Below are positions 1 to 10,570 of a stretch of 64,000 nucleotides of DNA, one piece after another. The stretch spans positions 5,993,483 to 6,057,482 of the forward strand of contig NC_133493.1 in assembly GCF_025370935.1 (NCBI RefSeq), in the 5' to 3' direction. This stretch comes from Choristoneura fumiferana. Taxonomy: Eukaryota > Arthropoda > Insecta > Lepidoptera > Tortricidae. Each line of letters starts with the position of its first letter. Position 1 is the stretch's first letter. A program made the position numbers and the translations under genes. The notes beneath the pieces were generated by a model, which saw only the letters and a list, made by a program, of their open reading frames with translations, searched no databases and was not told the origin of the DNA.

Positions 1-571
1 TGAAATAAAACTAAAACTCCATAAACTTTTGGCGTAATATCCCGAAAATTTCATAAAATTCCCTCTACTCCAATAAAGCCGTCACCATAAAACCCGAATA
101 CACTAAGTAGTTTCGCCGATTTAATAACAAATATTAATATAGATTCCCTTCGAACCGCCGAACTTATTCAAAAGGTCGGTTCCTCTGTGCATCCAACACA
201 ATACACCCTTTCATGGACCACAATGGGTGACAGGGAATTATCGCGACCCAAAAATACTACAATGGATTCAGCGACGGCCCTTTCTTCGAAACTGTACGTG
301 AATAATGCCAGTATTTTATGCCGGTGTAATAGAGAATATATCAGTTTATGTTTACCTTGAACACAGTCACTTTCGGGAGTGTGATTATTAAGAGGCCATG
401 TATTTATTTGAATGATTCATAAGATTCTCAACAAGCCGTATTGGAAGCTCAGATCAAATAAAATTCAAAGATAGAAAGGATTCTATCTTTCAGAAGCGGA
501 CACCAAAATCAAGCCACATATAAATCAAGTCAAGCCATATACCTCCAAGTCAAGTCTAGAGACATAGCCAA
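1..571. other. unannotated AT-rich sequence
   Basis: I see no gene, repeat copy or structured element here. There is one small hairpin around 470-492 (agatagaaagg and its complement). ORFs are short and lack family motifs. Confidence 0.5.
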
Positions 572-645
572 GCGAATCAGTTTGTTGAAGTGGTAATAGG
601 CAGGCCATATAGCACGGAGAACAGATTTTTGGGTACAAGAACTTA
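572..645 (+). mobile_element. degenerate RTE-type LINE scrap
   Basis: A short run around gttgaagtggtaataggcag resembles the conserved stretch of the RTE copies (gaagtggcagtgggcgggg) at 25800 and 42970. It is heavily mutated and could be a chance match. Confidence 0.3.
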
Positions 646-1977
646 TGGTTATTTGAAACAAAAGTAGGCCCCACCCAGAGGAGTTGGAGTTGGGAGCCTC
701 GTTTTTCTACGATAACATACAGTTAATACCTACATAAAAAAAGTATTTACTACCTAAGAACTTTCCAAATATATCTTCAGAGTTTTAAAAGATTCTTGAA
801 GTATTTTACGAGTTTTAAATCGAGGCAGACGACAATAAAGTTGAAATATTGAGAAGTCTTAAAGAAGTATTCGCCGCTGAATATGAAATATTGAATACAC
901 CGAGGTATTCAACGTTGAACTGTGATATAGTGACTTTAGTTCTACCGAAAAAAATATGGAAGAGACATTTAAGTAGAAGTTTATTATCAAATCGATTACA
1001 AAACATTATTATACCTACTATTTGGTGGTGCCGTATTGCCGTGTGCAAGGAGGTGGACGCAAGCCTAGCTGAGTCTAGCCGGAAGTCACTGATACACGCG
1101 GTTTTTTCATACCATTGTCATCTAAAATATTGCTCCACTTGTCATAATAAAACTCTAGTAAATATTAACTAAATTGCTCACACAAGTTCACACAAGTGCC
1201 TGAAGTGAATAAGCAGGCGACGTGCATCAATTACTACCACATCAAACCCGTGGCCAGTCAGAAGGTCGACGGCGAAATTGGGTAAGTCTACCATCCTTCG
1301 CCATCTCGGTAGGGGTCGCACCATTATTGAACGAGTATTTTTTGCATATGTACAAAAAATCACAGAGGTGAAAACGTGAAGAGAGAATTGTCCTTCAAGG
1401 TACATAAATATTTGTATCTGTCAATTCCTTTGAATCGAAGTTGGAATTGAAATTGAAATTAAGCAAAAAAAAACTAATCGCGTGACAAACGATAAAGTTC
1501 TGAGGTTACAAATAAAAAAAAATCCTTCATCGATCTTGAAGTCGGTGGAAAAGCTTGTGAAATACCATCTTTGACTCTAATATTCGTGATTTACCTAAGA
1601 AAAATTAAGCACAACCTTCAATCAACATTCGTGGCAGGGATTTGATTAAAAAACTCCGATGGAGAAAATGAGCCCGCCAAAGTATTACAAGTAAATCAGA
1701 GTTGGCTAGTTTTTACCATCGGGTGCGCACGCAACGGGTGGATTAAGTCCCATAGTAGGAGATACGGTAGTAGAAATTATATCCTCATCTATTATTTGAT
1801 GATGACAAATTTATGTCATCACTACTTTGAAACAATCTCGTATCTTCAAATCAATTCGTCGATAAAACTGATCCTTGCAATAATGCTCATAAAGTTGTAA
1901 CTCAGAAAAATTATCGATTTTGAGGAAAGAGCTTTCTTAAAAGAAGTGAGGATATGTTAAATTATATTTTTATAAAT

Positions 1978-1979
<2 letters not shown>
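646..1979. other. unannotated sequence with small ORFs only
   Basis: Overlapping ORFs of 77 and 107 codons lie on opposite strands at 815-1172 and a 75-codon ORF at 1178-1405. None shows a recognisable motif or strong codon bias. I see no repeat shared with the rest of the window. Confidence 0.45.

Positions 1980-1980
<1 letters not shown>

Positions 1981-2038
<58 letters not shown>
1981..2038. repeat. (CA)n microsatellite
   Basis: About 29 uninterrupted CA units, followed by an impure catacac/tacatacat stretch and a short ATT run at 2065-2080. Likely length-polymorphic. Confidence 0.97.
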
Positions 2039-2043
<5 letters not shown>

Positions 2044-2103
2044 ATACACTACATACATAGTTGTATTATTATTATTATTTTCTGTTGGATAGGAAATAAA
2101 TGA

Positions 2104-2230
2104 CCGTGACAATAAACAGAGTCGGATCTACAATTATTGTGCCAAAGTCAAATATACTGTTTTTATATTGACTTTGACGTAATAATCGTAAAATGGCCAA
2201 ATTGTAGATCCGACTCTGTTAATTATCACG
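2104..2230. mobile_element. foldback MITE
   Basis: The outer ends form an inverted repeat of about 30 bp. The inner 20 bp are a perfect match (2115-2134 against 2201-2220, gtcggatctacaat inside). The loop holds a second inverted pair (aaagtcaa / ttgacttt). There is no coding capacity. Superfamily unknown. Confidence 0.8.
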
Positions 2231-2777
2231 CTATTATAAACCTTTGTTAAAAAAAAGCTAAGTTAGAGGCTGCAATAGAGAGATTTCTCTCCAGGCAGAT
2301 ATTATGCCTGAGAACCGAAGTCTGAAGCAAGAGCCCCAGAAGTAGTAGGTATATATTATATATGCGTCCGAGTTGAGACACATAAGGCGCGATGCAAGAT
2401 GCTCATTTGACGAGATGGCAGTAAGAGTCGCTACAATAAAAACATTGTCCTCATCAAATAACAGATGAGTGGATATTTCGATTGCCGTCTTCGAGACTAC
2501 CACCCATTAGTACAGAAACAATGTGAGCGTGACTGTTTGCTGCAAATTTGTTACGCTGCAACTTTGTTTTGTATATTGTTATTTATTCTGCTGAGGGATG
2601 AAGCCGGGAAATCACGCCGGAATAACTTTTAGGATCACTTTGCACTTAACTACAACCGTTTACTTTGCTACTTCGCAGTCACAATATTCATTGAAACCTC
2701 TGCGAAGTAACACATGAATCCATCAAAAAAAAAGGAGTCAAATCAAACCTTGCATTTAAAACTGCATGGTCAGAGGC
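2231..2777. other. unannotated sequence
   Basis: Holds an 81-codon ORF on the minus strand (2258-2503) without recognisable motifs. No repeat copy elsewhere in the window was seen. Confidence 0.4.
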
Positions 2778-2946
2778 AGCCTGTTTTTGTAGAGCTTGTC
2801 TAATTTAAAATGACGCGTCCCAAACTCAACTGAATCAGTTCATTTAGACTAGTTAGACAGCAAATCTTACAATAACCATCTGAGTCTAACGGGGATTTAG
2901 CTCCCCGTAGTCTAAATTAGACAAGCTCTTCTAAAAATACGCCTGT
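2778..2946. mobile_element. foldback MITE
   Basis: Inverted ends: gagcttgtctaattta at 2792-2807 and its complement taaattagacaagctc at 2913-2928, extended outward by gcctgtttttg / aaaaatacgcc-like sequence. The internal part again contains tctaa/ttaga motifs. Non-coding. Confidence 0.75.
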
Positions 2947-2970
2947 AGTTAAAATATTTGTCTTTTTTGT

Positions 2971-3138
2971 AAACTAGTCCTTCCTTCTTTCTGTAAAAAA
3001 GGTTGCCTGGAAGAGATCGCTCTTAAGCGTTAAGGCCGCCTATTGCTTACCTTGTAATTTTTCTCTGTGTATCTGATTTCTGTATCGCTTACTATTTCTG
3101 GTGTGCAATAAAGAGTCTTTGTATTGTATTGTATTGTA
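2971..3138 (+). mobile_element. 3' end of jockey-like LINE
   Basis: Nearly identical to the 3' UTR of the LINE at 54838-56318 (shared from actagtccttccttctttct through ttgcctggaagagatcgctc). It ends in a (TTGTA)n-like tail, tattgtattgtattgtaaa. This is a 5'-truncated insertion carrying only the UTR. Confidence 0.85.
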
Positions 3139-3284
3139 AATGCATCGTCAATGCAATCTTCGATGTAATTTGTGGGGATTTCCTAGAAAATTTAATAAAA
3201 TCGCACAATTTCAATTCAACTGCCTGATCTAAAAGTTTATCCGTGTGAAGCTTTGGGTAAAGCCTAGTTTATCTTTATCCATTA

Positions 3285-3385
3285 TAAGTATGTTTATACG
3301 TTGCCATAGTTACCTACATGATTTTCTTGAGGCTTGGTTTTAGTAGGTACTAAGTCAATTGTTGTCAATTGTCCCACGAAAAAAC
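3285..3385 (+). mobile_element. SINE type II tail remnant
   Basis: Diverged match to the last 100 bp of the SINE at 23146-23428: tgtttatacgttgcc, then ggcttggtttagtagg and gtcaattgtcccacg. The tRNA-like head is absent. Confidence 0.55.
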
Positions 3386-3656
3386 AATAAAATTGTCATG
3401 ACAAGCAATTTTGATTGTCCCGGTCTCGACAAGGACTCAGACTCAACTTGCCCCCGATTCAGAGCTTAAATCCCCTACAACAGTCATTAAGCTATAGGCC
3501 ACAGTGAGTCATTGTTTCATACATAAACATGTATGTTAACACCGGGATATCTGACCTTATAGGGGGTACTTAGCTGAATTAAGTTCGTCGGGGCGTCCTT
3601 TCTTCATCTTACGATATTGATGATGCAGGGCTGGCAATCTGTGACACATTTATCTT

Positions 3657-3945
3657 CGTCATCATCATAATTAACCGGAAGACGTCCACTACTGAAAAAA
3701 GGCCTCTTTCTTAGAACGCTACTAAGTATGAACGACAACTTGTATCCACCAGTTTCCCGGTACTCTCACGATGTTGTCAGTCCTTCTAGTGGGAGGTCTG
3801 CAAACGCTCTGTTTTCCGGGTCGTGGTCCATTCTAGGACTTTTTCTCCGCCAACGGTTACCTGTTCTTCGAGCAATAAATGGCCCGCCCATATTGCCACT
3901 TCAACTTCCATTTCTTCTAACCATGTCGGTGACTTCAGTTCTTAT
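3657..3945 (-). mobile_element. RTE-type LINE 3' fragment
   Basis: Starts on the plus strand with atcatcatcat and the complement of the RTE 3' terminus (gacgtccactactg). It continues through degenerate C-terminal sequence (caacggttacctgttcttcg, attgccacttcaacttc) typical of the minus-strand RTE copies here. The reading frame is broken. Confidence 0.75.
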
Positions 3946-4972
3946 TATGTGTGTAATTAATTTTTAATCTATGCTTCTTGCAATTAATTGTTGCATTATG
4001 GGTGCAGTTGAAAAAGTCCAACCATCTTACAAAACTCCAGTGTGTGTAAAAAGTACGACTGTGACACGAAAATTACCCATCTCATAAACTGTATGGGTGA
4101 GTCTCTTTCGCACACCGAAATGTTTTATACTATTTTTTAACTAGATACTACCGTAGTTAAATGTCTAACATAGGTTTTATATCCCTCGTGTGATCTCTAA
4201 AGATATTTACCTGTAGGTAATTAATAAAAAGAGCTCTTTTTGTCCGATTAATAAAATTATATGAAGTAGACAACCCTAGACGGCCTAACGGACCGTTCAA
4301 TAGAATATAGAAAAGGGAGGGAGCGAAAAAACCAATCTACTTTCTCATTTATACAAACTGCCTTCATTCCGATTTAGGTATTTAGAAATATTCTAATCCT
4401 AACTTTTTCAATAGCATTAAGCCAAATTGAAGTGGGTGATTTATTTATTTTTTCCCTCTGTCTTTTTCTTCCGTTGATATTAAGGAGGGCTTAATCGACA
4501 TTATCATTGTTCTTTGGGAAACATTATTGACAGTTATATTAATTTGAGTTGTAACTAAGTAGATCGATATTTTATTATAGAGAATTTGGTACTTTCCTGG
4601 GTAAAAAAATACTCCATTCAGGGGCTGTATAATTTTTTGGTTAATTGACAAAAGAAAAAACACGGCTAATAATATTTTTTTCAGGACACGAACCTATTTT
4701 CTATTTTTATGAACATTTGCATATATTCCAGCCAATAAATCTAAGCTACAAACACTTAAATATTTTATAACTCTAATAAAGTTAAAAGAAAATTCCCTGA
4801 GCTCTCTCCAACGTTTGAAAAGTGCAACGTTCAAAATGTAGGATTTCATATCCGGAACGGAAATTTAAACTGATTGTGCTTGTGTGCAGGGAAAGTTTGC
4901 CAAACCATCGTAGCAGGGGTCCGTACTAAAATATGTCTACTGTTGTAATTGTTGTATTGTTTTAGTCAGTTT
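3946..4972. other. unannotated AT-rich sequence
   Basis: No repeat copy, RNA or coding signal recognised in about 1 kb. A 72-codon minus-strand ORF at 4445-4663 has no motif. Confidence 0.45.
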
Positions 4973-5037
4973 GGACGACTGGATAGCCAAGTGGTTAGAA
5001 AACCTGAATATAAAGCTTGAGGTCCCGGGTTCGATAT

Positions 5038-5222
5038 CTACGAGTATCTAATACCTTTAAATGAGCAATTCTTGTATATAATTAGAATCTCGGAAACGGT
5101 TCTAACGATTTCGATGAAATTTGGTGTGTAGGGGTTTTCGGGGATGAAAAATCGATCTAGCTTGGTCTTGTCTCTGGGACAACGCTTGTTATCGAGTTTT
5201 AGCCCGAGTAAAGCTCGGCCGC
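5038..5222. mobile_element. unclassified repeat inserted in SINE II
   Basis: Interrupts the SINE between its B box and middle. Contains gaaatttggtgtgtagggg and pieces resembling common lepidopteran repeat sequence (gagtaaagctcggccgccc). No ORF. I infer an insertion from comparison with the uninterrupted copy at 23146; its ends are uncertain by about 10 bp. Confidence 0.6.
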
Positions 5223-5343
5223 CCAGGTACTTTGTATGAATAATACGAATGTTTGCTCTGGGGTCTTGGATGATTAGTATGATATGTAAGTATATATGTA
5301 CTTTAAAAGAAAACAACTTTATTTATCTATATAAGTATGTTCA

Positions 5344-5608
5344 AAACCGTGGTGGCCGAGTTCTTAAGCAGAGGATCGTGGGTTCAAACCCCGTCTCGCA
5401 CCTCTGAGTTTTTCGAAATTCATGTGCGGAATTACATTTGAAATTTAAAGGAAACCGGCACGAACCTGCGAAGCAATCAATGGTGTGTGTGTGTGAAGTT
5501 CCCAATCCGCACTGGGCCCGCGTGGGAACTACTGCCGAAGCCCTCTCATTCTGAGAGGAGCCCTGTGCCCAGCAGTGGGACGTATAGGCCGGGATGATGA
5601 TGATGATG
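5344..5608 (+). mobile_element. SINE type I with target duplication
   Basis: tRNA-derived head (gtggccgagt, B box gggttcaaaccc), body (cgaaattcatgtgcgg, aatccgcactgggc) and tail cccagcagtgggacgtatag with (GATGAT)n. Flanked by an 11-bp direct repeat, aagtatgttca (5333-5343) and aagtacgttca (5609-5619), which is target sequence of the SINE II host. One difference suggests some age. Confidence 0.9.
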
Positions 5609-5817
5609 AAGTACGTTCATCCGTTGCCTAGTGCCCATAGTACAAGCTTTGCTTAGTTTAGGACTAGGTCAAATGGTGCCAATTGTCCCATGATTTTTTT
5701 TTTACTAGTGTAGTGTACACTCAGTTTTCAAATAGGATAGGCATCTTCTTTCCGTGGGTGCCAAAAAAGGTCCTGAAGTCAGGTCTGAAGTGAGACTAGG
5801 CAGCATCTCTATCTTCT

Positions 5818-5872
5818 CTAATTATCCGGCCTTCGTTATCCCACTGATGAGCACAGATTTCCTCTCAGAATG
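5818..5872 (-). mobile_element. SINE type I 3' remnant
   Basis: Degenerate complement of the type I tail: gttatcccactgatgagcac then ttcctctcagaatga, matching the cctcctctcagaatga stretch of other copies. Confidence 0.5.
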
Positions 5873-5876
5873 ATTT

Positions 5877-6170
5877 AGATTCGATTAGATTAGATTTATT
5901 TATTACCTTTTGAAAAAATACATTATAAACACATGTCAGTTAATTACAAGAAATTCACAAAAGGATCGTCAAATGTATACAAAAATAAATCATATTAGAA
6001 TAAATTGTCAGCCAAAATAAAAAATAGAATTTAGTATGTCTAATTAGAGTTCAATTCAATAATAATAATTAAAAGCTAAACAAGAATATACTTAAATCAA
6101 TCAAACGAACATAATAAATAATAATATTATTAAAATGTCAAAACAATAAAATTAAACATAAACATAGAAT
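5877..6170 (-). mobile_element. non-LTR 3' UTR with (AATCT)n tail
   Basis: Reverse complement of the plus-strand copy at 7370-7680: attagattagattta start, tacattataaacacatgtca and cagccaaaataaaa are shared in order. AT-rich, non-coding, ends in a pentamer tail, as expected of a 5'-truncated LINE. Confidence 0.75.
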
Positions 6171-6898
6171 GAGAAGTCGTGGGCATTTTCCATGCGGGCC
6201 CAGAGCAGATTAGGATTTTCTCACACGCCATTAAATTGCTTTCTTGCTTACAATATCAAAATCAAATGCATCGTCCAAGCGAAAACGCCTTTGTGACGTT
6301 TGTAACGACAAAAAAACTTCATTTATTTACAGACCAATGTTTCAACTGCTCGGTACTTTACGTAAAGTAGTTTTTGTTTTTTTACGGAATCCTTATCTAG
6401 TATCCATTTCTAAGCAATTCAAAGAGGTTACGGTAAAAAATGAGCTTGGATTCTCCAAAAGTATTTTCATTCAGACTTTTAGAGGATATTATCACAAAGA
6501 GTTAAAATAGACAGCAAGACAAAATTTACGGACGAGTTTATAAAATATCTACTACTAGTAGACTAGCTCTATGTTCTTGGTCATATTCTTGAAAAACACT
6601 TTATAATTTTCTGTTTAAACCGCGGTGCATGGATTTTGTGCAGAAAGTAAAAAGAAGGGAATAGATTCATTTAAATGTTTTGAAACAGAAGATACTTTGA
6701 AAAGCACGACGGGAAATTGTCGACCAAGCGTTAATTTAGTGGTTTAGAATCTGTAATAAATCAAATGTAGCAAGTACGTTTTTCTTAGATCAGAAATAAT
6801 TAGAATGTTCTGTATGAAGTTCGTTCAGTACTTCTACTGTAGGTACAAATTCGGGTTTCACTAACGAGCTAAACCATTATTTTCTTTGTCGGTGTATA
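6171..6898. other. unannotated sequence
   Basis: Two overlapping ORFs (63 and 88 codons, 6179-6510) are unlikely genes because of AT-rich composition and no motif. No repeat copy detected. Confidence 0.4.
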
Positions 6899-7160
6899 CA
6901 GGGTGTTAAAAAATCCTGTACGCCATTATAAGGGCTAGGGCAGAAGTACCGGTTTTGGCCACCTTAAGCCCGTTTTTGGCCAGTTGAAATTTGAAGTCAT
7001 ATATAAAAAGTTATAGTAGTAAAATAATATGTTTAGTAAGTTTTCTAAAGTACTGGAACGAATAAAAGTTGTAATGATTTATTACTATAAATTTATTTCA
7101 AACGTATATTTAAACAATAAATGGTCACAAACGGTACTTCTGCCCTACCAACTAATTAGG
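6899..7160. mobile_element. possible foldback element
   Basis: Begins acagggtgttaaaaaa. A stretch gggcagaagtaccg (6949-6962) is mirrored by cggtacttctgccc (7132-7145), giving an inverted pair about 170 bp apart. The outer ends are not convincingly inverted, so the limits are rough. Confidence 0.5.
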
Positions 7161-7369
7161 TACAGTATAGTAGTCTACAGATTTTCTTTGACACCGCCTG
7201 TTTATTACTTTTTCGATAAAGATAACAATATTAATTGCGGGCTAAATTTTTATTTAATATTTCATTTTATGGGATTGGCATTTTAATTACTTTTTTATTA
7301 TTTATTTGATCGATCATTCCAATTTCTTAAATTTGAAATAGTAATTGTACCTAATATTAACTTTTTGTC

Positions 7370-7680
7370 CATGTTTTTACCCTTGATTATTTATTATTAT
7401 TTTTAAATTTAATTCAAATTTTATTTTTGGCTGACTTTTTATTGTAATTTACTACTCATCATCATCATCATCATGTCAGACGAAAGACGTCCACTGCTGG
7501 ACATAGGCCTCCCTCAAGGCTCTCCACTCAGACCGGTCTTGTGCTTTTTGCATCCACCGCGATCCCGAATCGCTATTACTACTATCATATACATATTATT
7601 ATTTTTTGTATACTGACATGTATTTATAATGTATTTTTTCATTAGGTAATAAATAAATCGAATCTAATCTAATCTAATCA
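7370..7680 (+). mobile_element. non-LTR 3' UTR, interrupted
   Basis: Plus-strand relative of 5877-6170 (ttttatttttggctga, ctgacatgtatttataatg, ggtaataaataaatc) ending in aatctaatctaatct. An RTE fragment with an 8-bp target duplication splits it at 7456/7576. Confidence 0.75.
7457..7575 (-). mobile_element. RTE 3' fragment with 8-bp duplication
   Basis: Plus-strand reading: catcatcatcatcatcat, the RTE terminus complement (gacgtccactgctgg), then ctctccactcagaccggtct and catccaccgcgatcccg. Flanked by ttactact at 7449-7456 and 7576-7583. It represents about 120 bp of the 3' end only. Confidence 0.85.
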
Positions 7681-7705
7681 ATAAAATAGCCTAATCAACA
7701 AAAAG

Positions 7706-7932
7706 TTGGAAAACCCCCGACTTTGCCACTTCAAAGTTCAATATCTCAAAAACGGCTGAACCGATTCTGATGAAACATATCTAAGAACCATCGCTAGAAA
7801 ACCTGATTTCAAATAAAAAACCGCATTCAAATCGGTCCACCCGTTTAAGAACTACGGTGCCACAGACAGACAGAGACAGACACACATAGCGGTCAAAGTT
7901 ATAACACCCCTCTCTTTGCGTCGGGGATTAAA
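7706..7932 (+). repeat. interspersed repeat family P, copy 1
   Basis: Shares order of motifs with 12596-12805 and, reversed, 26975-27155: cccccgactttgccacttc, caaaaacggctgaaccgat, a gccacagacagacaga run, and tgcgtcggggattaaaa end. Non-coding. Class unknown; the sequence is common in moth genomes as I recall. Confidence 0.8.
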
Positions 7933-8236
7933 AAATCAACCACACTGTTAAATCAATCCTGATTTTTTACAGTATGCATGTAAAACATTCCACTGCAACG
8001 AAACGAACCAGCATGACTCGACCAATATTGCATAATCACTTGTATCAATTTGACGTAAAGTGGCAATGTCGATCGGAGCGATGCACGGTCGGCCGCAGCA
8101 TGCAAATGTCAGCAACCCGCTGAATAAAACAATGGCGATTACAATAAGCTTTTTAAAACATGATTGACGTATCGGTATTTAATTAGCTGTGTATTGGGTT
8201 GTTAATTTTAGTTAAAATTTTAAGGTCTCAGGCAAT
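7933..8236. other. non-repetitive stretch
   Basis: Around 8030-8150 the base composition is more balanced and CpG-containing (gatcggagcgatgcacgg) than the surroundings, and no repeat copy was seen. It could be ordinary unique intergenic DNA or a conserved non-coding element. Confidence 0.35.
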
Positions 8237-8685
8237 AGTAGATTGTACAACAAGAGCATAAAACGAGCCAATGTACCCGAGACGTTCATATGCCACCCAA
8301 GCCGGATAGACACGTCGAGGGTAAAATGGGTTTAATGCTCGAGTTTTACACTCTGCTTTTCACTTCGATGGCCAGGAAATGAAATAGCGACAGTGGAAAC
8401 AAATGTTCATCTACTATGTACCTTTTATTGTTCACGCAATACTATTATAATTATATATTTTTAGTTTTATTGATCTATTTTGATTGATTTGTTTGATTTT
8501 TAGTTTTATATAAATTAAAAATTATTAAAAAATGTATGTAGAAACTTCTTTGTTTGTTTCTGTTTACACCTGATTGCCTTGGTCTTATACGAAGATTTTA
8601 CTTTAGGCATTGGAGCATAAAAAGTGATTTTATGTCACCTAGATCCAGCATAAACCCGAACTTTACGAGCATTAGAAGTGAAAAA
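8237..8685 (+). mobile_element. interspersed repeat family X, copy 1
   Basis: About 450 bp beginning agtagattgtacaacaagag and ending gagcattagaagtgaaaa. Collinear with 46972-47760. Contains cacgtcgagggtaaaatggg, actctgcttttcacttcgat, and an internal gagcataaaa repeat near both ends. No ORF; probably a non-autonomous DNA element. Confidence 0.8.
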
Positions 8686-8699
8686 TATATTCTTTGTAT

Positions 8700-9095
8700 G
8701 GAAAAGTATGAGACTATGCCCACTACCCGTAGTGGCCTAGTGGTTTGACCTATCACCTCTCAAGCAAAGGCTCGTGGGTTCATACCCCGGTCCGCACCTC
8801 TGAGTTTTTCGAAACTCATGTGCGAAATTACATTTAAAATATACCACGAGCTTTACGCTGAAGGAAAACATCGTGAGGAAACCTGCACACAACTGTGAAG
8901 TAATTCAATGGTATGTGTGAAGTTCCCAATCCGCACATTCTGAGAGGAGGCCTGTTCCCAGCAGTGGGACGGAAATAGGCTGGGATGATGATGATGCCCA
9001 CTAGCACTTTTCGCCGTCGTCATCGTCGCGTGTATGCGTTTGACATTCCGTTCCTGACGCGTTCCTATTACGATCATGGCATGATACGGGGCACT
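8700..9095 (+). repeat. repeat Y, split by a SINE
   Basis: The parts outside the SINE (8700-8715, 9004-9095) share aaaagtatgagactat and acattccgttcctg...cgttcctattacg...catggcatga with 50788-50852. The class is unknown. Confidence 0.55.
8726..8993 (+). mobile_element. SINE type I with target duplication
   Basis: Head gtagtggcctagtggtttga, B-box-like gggttcatacc, body and gcagtgggacg tail with (GATG)n. Flanked by atgcccacta at 8716-8725 and 8994-9003. It lacks about 35 bp between aatccgca and cattctgagagg present in other copies. Confidence 0.9.
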
Positions 9096-9097
9096 GA

Positions 9098-9296
9098 GTC
9101 AAACCTTGGCTCCCTAACAGAGCGTGGGTTCGAACCCAGGCTCTCGCATCTAAAATTGATGTGCGAAATTACATTTGAAATTTACCAAAAGCTTTACTGT
9201 GAAGGAAAACATCGCGAGGAAATCTGCACACACCCGCGAAGAGAGTCAATAGTTTCTGTAAAGTTCCCAATCCACCTGGGCCCGCGTGAAGTAGCG
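9098..9296 (+). mobile_element. SINE type I, 3'-truncated
   Basis: Contains the B-box region gtgggttcgaaccc and body through ttcccaatccacctgggccc, then stops without the tail. The reversed copy at 9364 lies 70 bp away, making an inverted pair. Confidence 0.75.
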
Positions 9297-9363
9297 AGTG
9301 TTTCCTGGCGTGAAATTACGTACTCGCATCGTTTTGTAGAAATGACTCCAGTTCAAATTTGCG

Positions 9364-9480
9364 TAGTTCTCACGCGAGGCCAGTGCGGATTGGAAACTTT
9401 ACACACAGCATTGAATCTCTTCGCAGGTATGTCCAAGTTTCCTCACATTGTTTTGCTTCATCGTAAAGGTCATGTTAAAC
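9364..9480 (-). mobile_element. SINE type I body fragment
   Basis: Plus-strand reading agttctcacgcgaggccagt, then gtgcggattggaaac and tttcctcacattgttttgct, the complement of the middle of the SINE. Both ends are missing. Confidence 0.7.
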
Positions 9481-9736
9481 TGGCCTCCTCTAAGAATGAC
9501 AGGGCTTGAGCCATGTTCCCACGCGAGCCCACTGCTTGGATACTTTACACAGAGCATTGAATCTCTTCACAGGAGCACACAGGATTCCTCTTGATGTTTT
9601 CCTTCACCGTAAAGAGATAAAATTTTAAATGTAATTTCGCACATAAATTCCGAAAAATTAAGGGTTGCGAGCCCAGAGTCGAACCCACGACCCTCTGGTT
9701 GAAAGGCCACAGGTCAAAGGACTAGGCTACCATAGC
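9481..9736 (-). mobile_element. SINE type I, diverged
   Basis: From ctggcctcctctaagaatga through cgtaaagagat to the head complement (gagtcgaacccacgac, ctaggctaccatagc). It lacks the terminal (ATG)n, so it is 3'-truncated or decayed. Confidence 0.8.
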
Positions 9737-10221
9737 TTCGGCTTCAGACTATTCAGCTTACTTTAGTTCTTTTGTGGACATTATTCCTTATTTGATCTTC
9801 TAAAAAAAATCCGAGCATAACTTTTCCTACTACTGCTTAAAATTTTACAGTCTTTGACGTCCTACCCAGTTATACTGAAACGATTTGATGCATTATCGTT
9901 AATATAAAATCCCAATCGGGCTAATGGAAAAGCGCATCTACCAAATTGGACGAGAATACCATTATCATATCGATAAAATTCGTCACAGAGTCGGTTTGAC
10001 GCTGAGTCGATTAACGAATTTCGAGTTTGGCTGATGCGGTAACGCAGAACTGTTAATTATGCAGGCGATGTTCCGTTTATTTTAACTGTTCCTATGGTTT
10101 CGCAGCGGCCAAAAAGCTCACATGGAACCAATTATGATTAAACCTATTTGTCTGGTCGTTTACAAGCAGATTACTATGATTGAACAACGCTTTACCGAGC
10201 TGGTCTGCTACCATAAAGGCT
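9737..10221. other. non-repetitive stretch
   Basis: No repeat copy recognised. 9880-10120 has mixed composition with several CpG and homeodomain-like TAAT cores (ctgttaattatgcaggcg). No long ORF. Might be unique or conserved intergenic sequence; not shown. Confidence 0.3.
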
Positions 10222-10570
10222 CAGTTTCCACCAGAGATGTGGCAGAGCCTTACTGTAACCACTTGCTGGCTGCAGTACGAATGGGCCGGCTCGACCGGGT
10301 TAGTACCGCACTCCCACATGTGAAATAGTACTATTGCTACTGTTTCGTATGGTGAGTGGGAGAGGCCCAACTCCCATTCCCCTTCCCCCCTCCTCTCTCC
10401 CTCATTAGCCCCCCTTTTAGGCCGGCCACGCACCCGCAGTCCTAATAATGCTGTAGGTGTCCATGGGCGTTAGTGGTCACTTACCATCAGGTGACCCGCA
10501 TGCTCGTTTGCCAGCTGCATTTCCACCAAAGATGTGCGAGGATGTGTTGCGATGAATGTGTTTTCAAAAA
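10222..10570 (+). mobile_element. SINE type IV between MITE M2 pieces
   Basis: Central part cggctcgaccgggttagtac to acttaccatcaggtgacccg-catgctcgtttgcc resembles lepidopteran SINEs, and its tail is shared with 38020-38266 and, reversed, with 56578-56700. On either side lie M2-like motifs, tttccaccagagatgtg (10228) and tttccaccaaagatgtgcga (10519). Confidence 0.65.

Larger units (their letters stand above)
4973..5703 (+). mobile_element. SINE type II, twice interrupted
   Basis: Same family as the complete copy at 23146. The head carries an A-box-like tagccaagtgg and B-box-like gggttcgat (4973-5037). The middle (gtatgaataatacgaatgtt) resumes at 5223, and the tail (ccgttgcctag...ggactaggtcaa) at 5610-5703. 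One unrelated repeat (5038-5222) and one type I SINE (5344-5608) are embedded in it. Confidence 0.85.

Noticed and set aside
4596..4613. 18-bp match cctgggtaaaaaaatact with 36198
   Set aside because: No similarity on either side; likely chance in AT-rich DNA.
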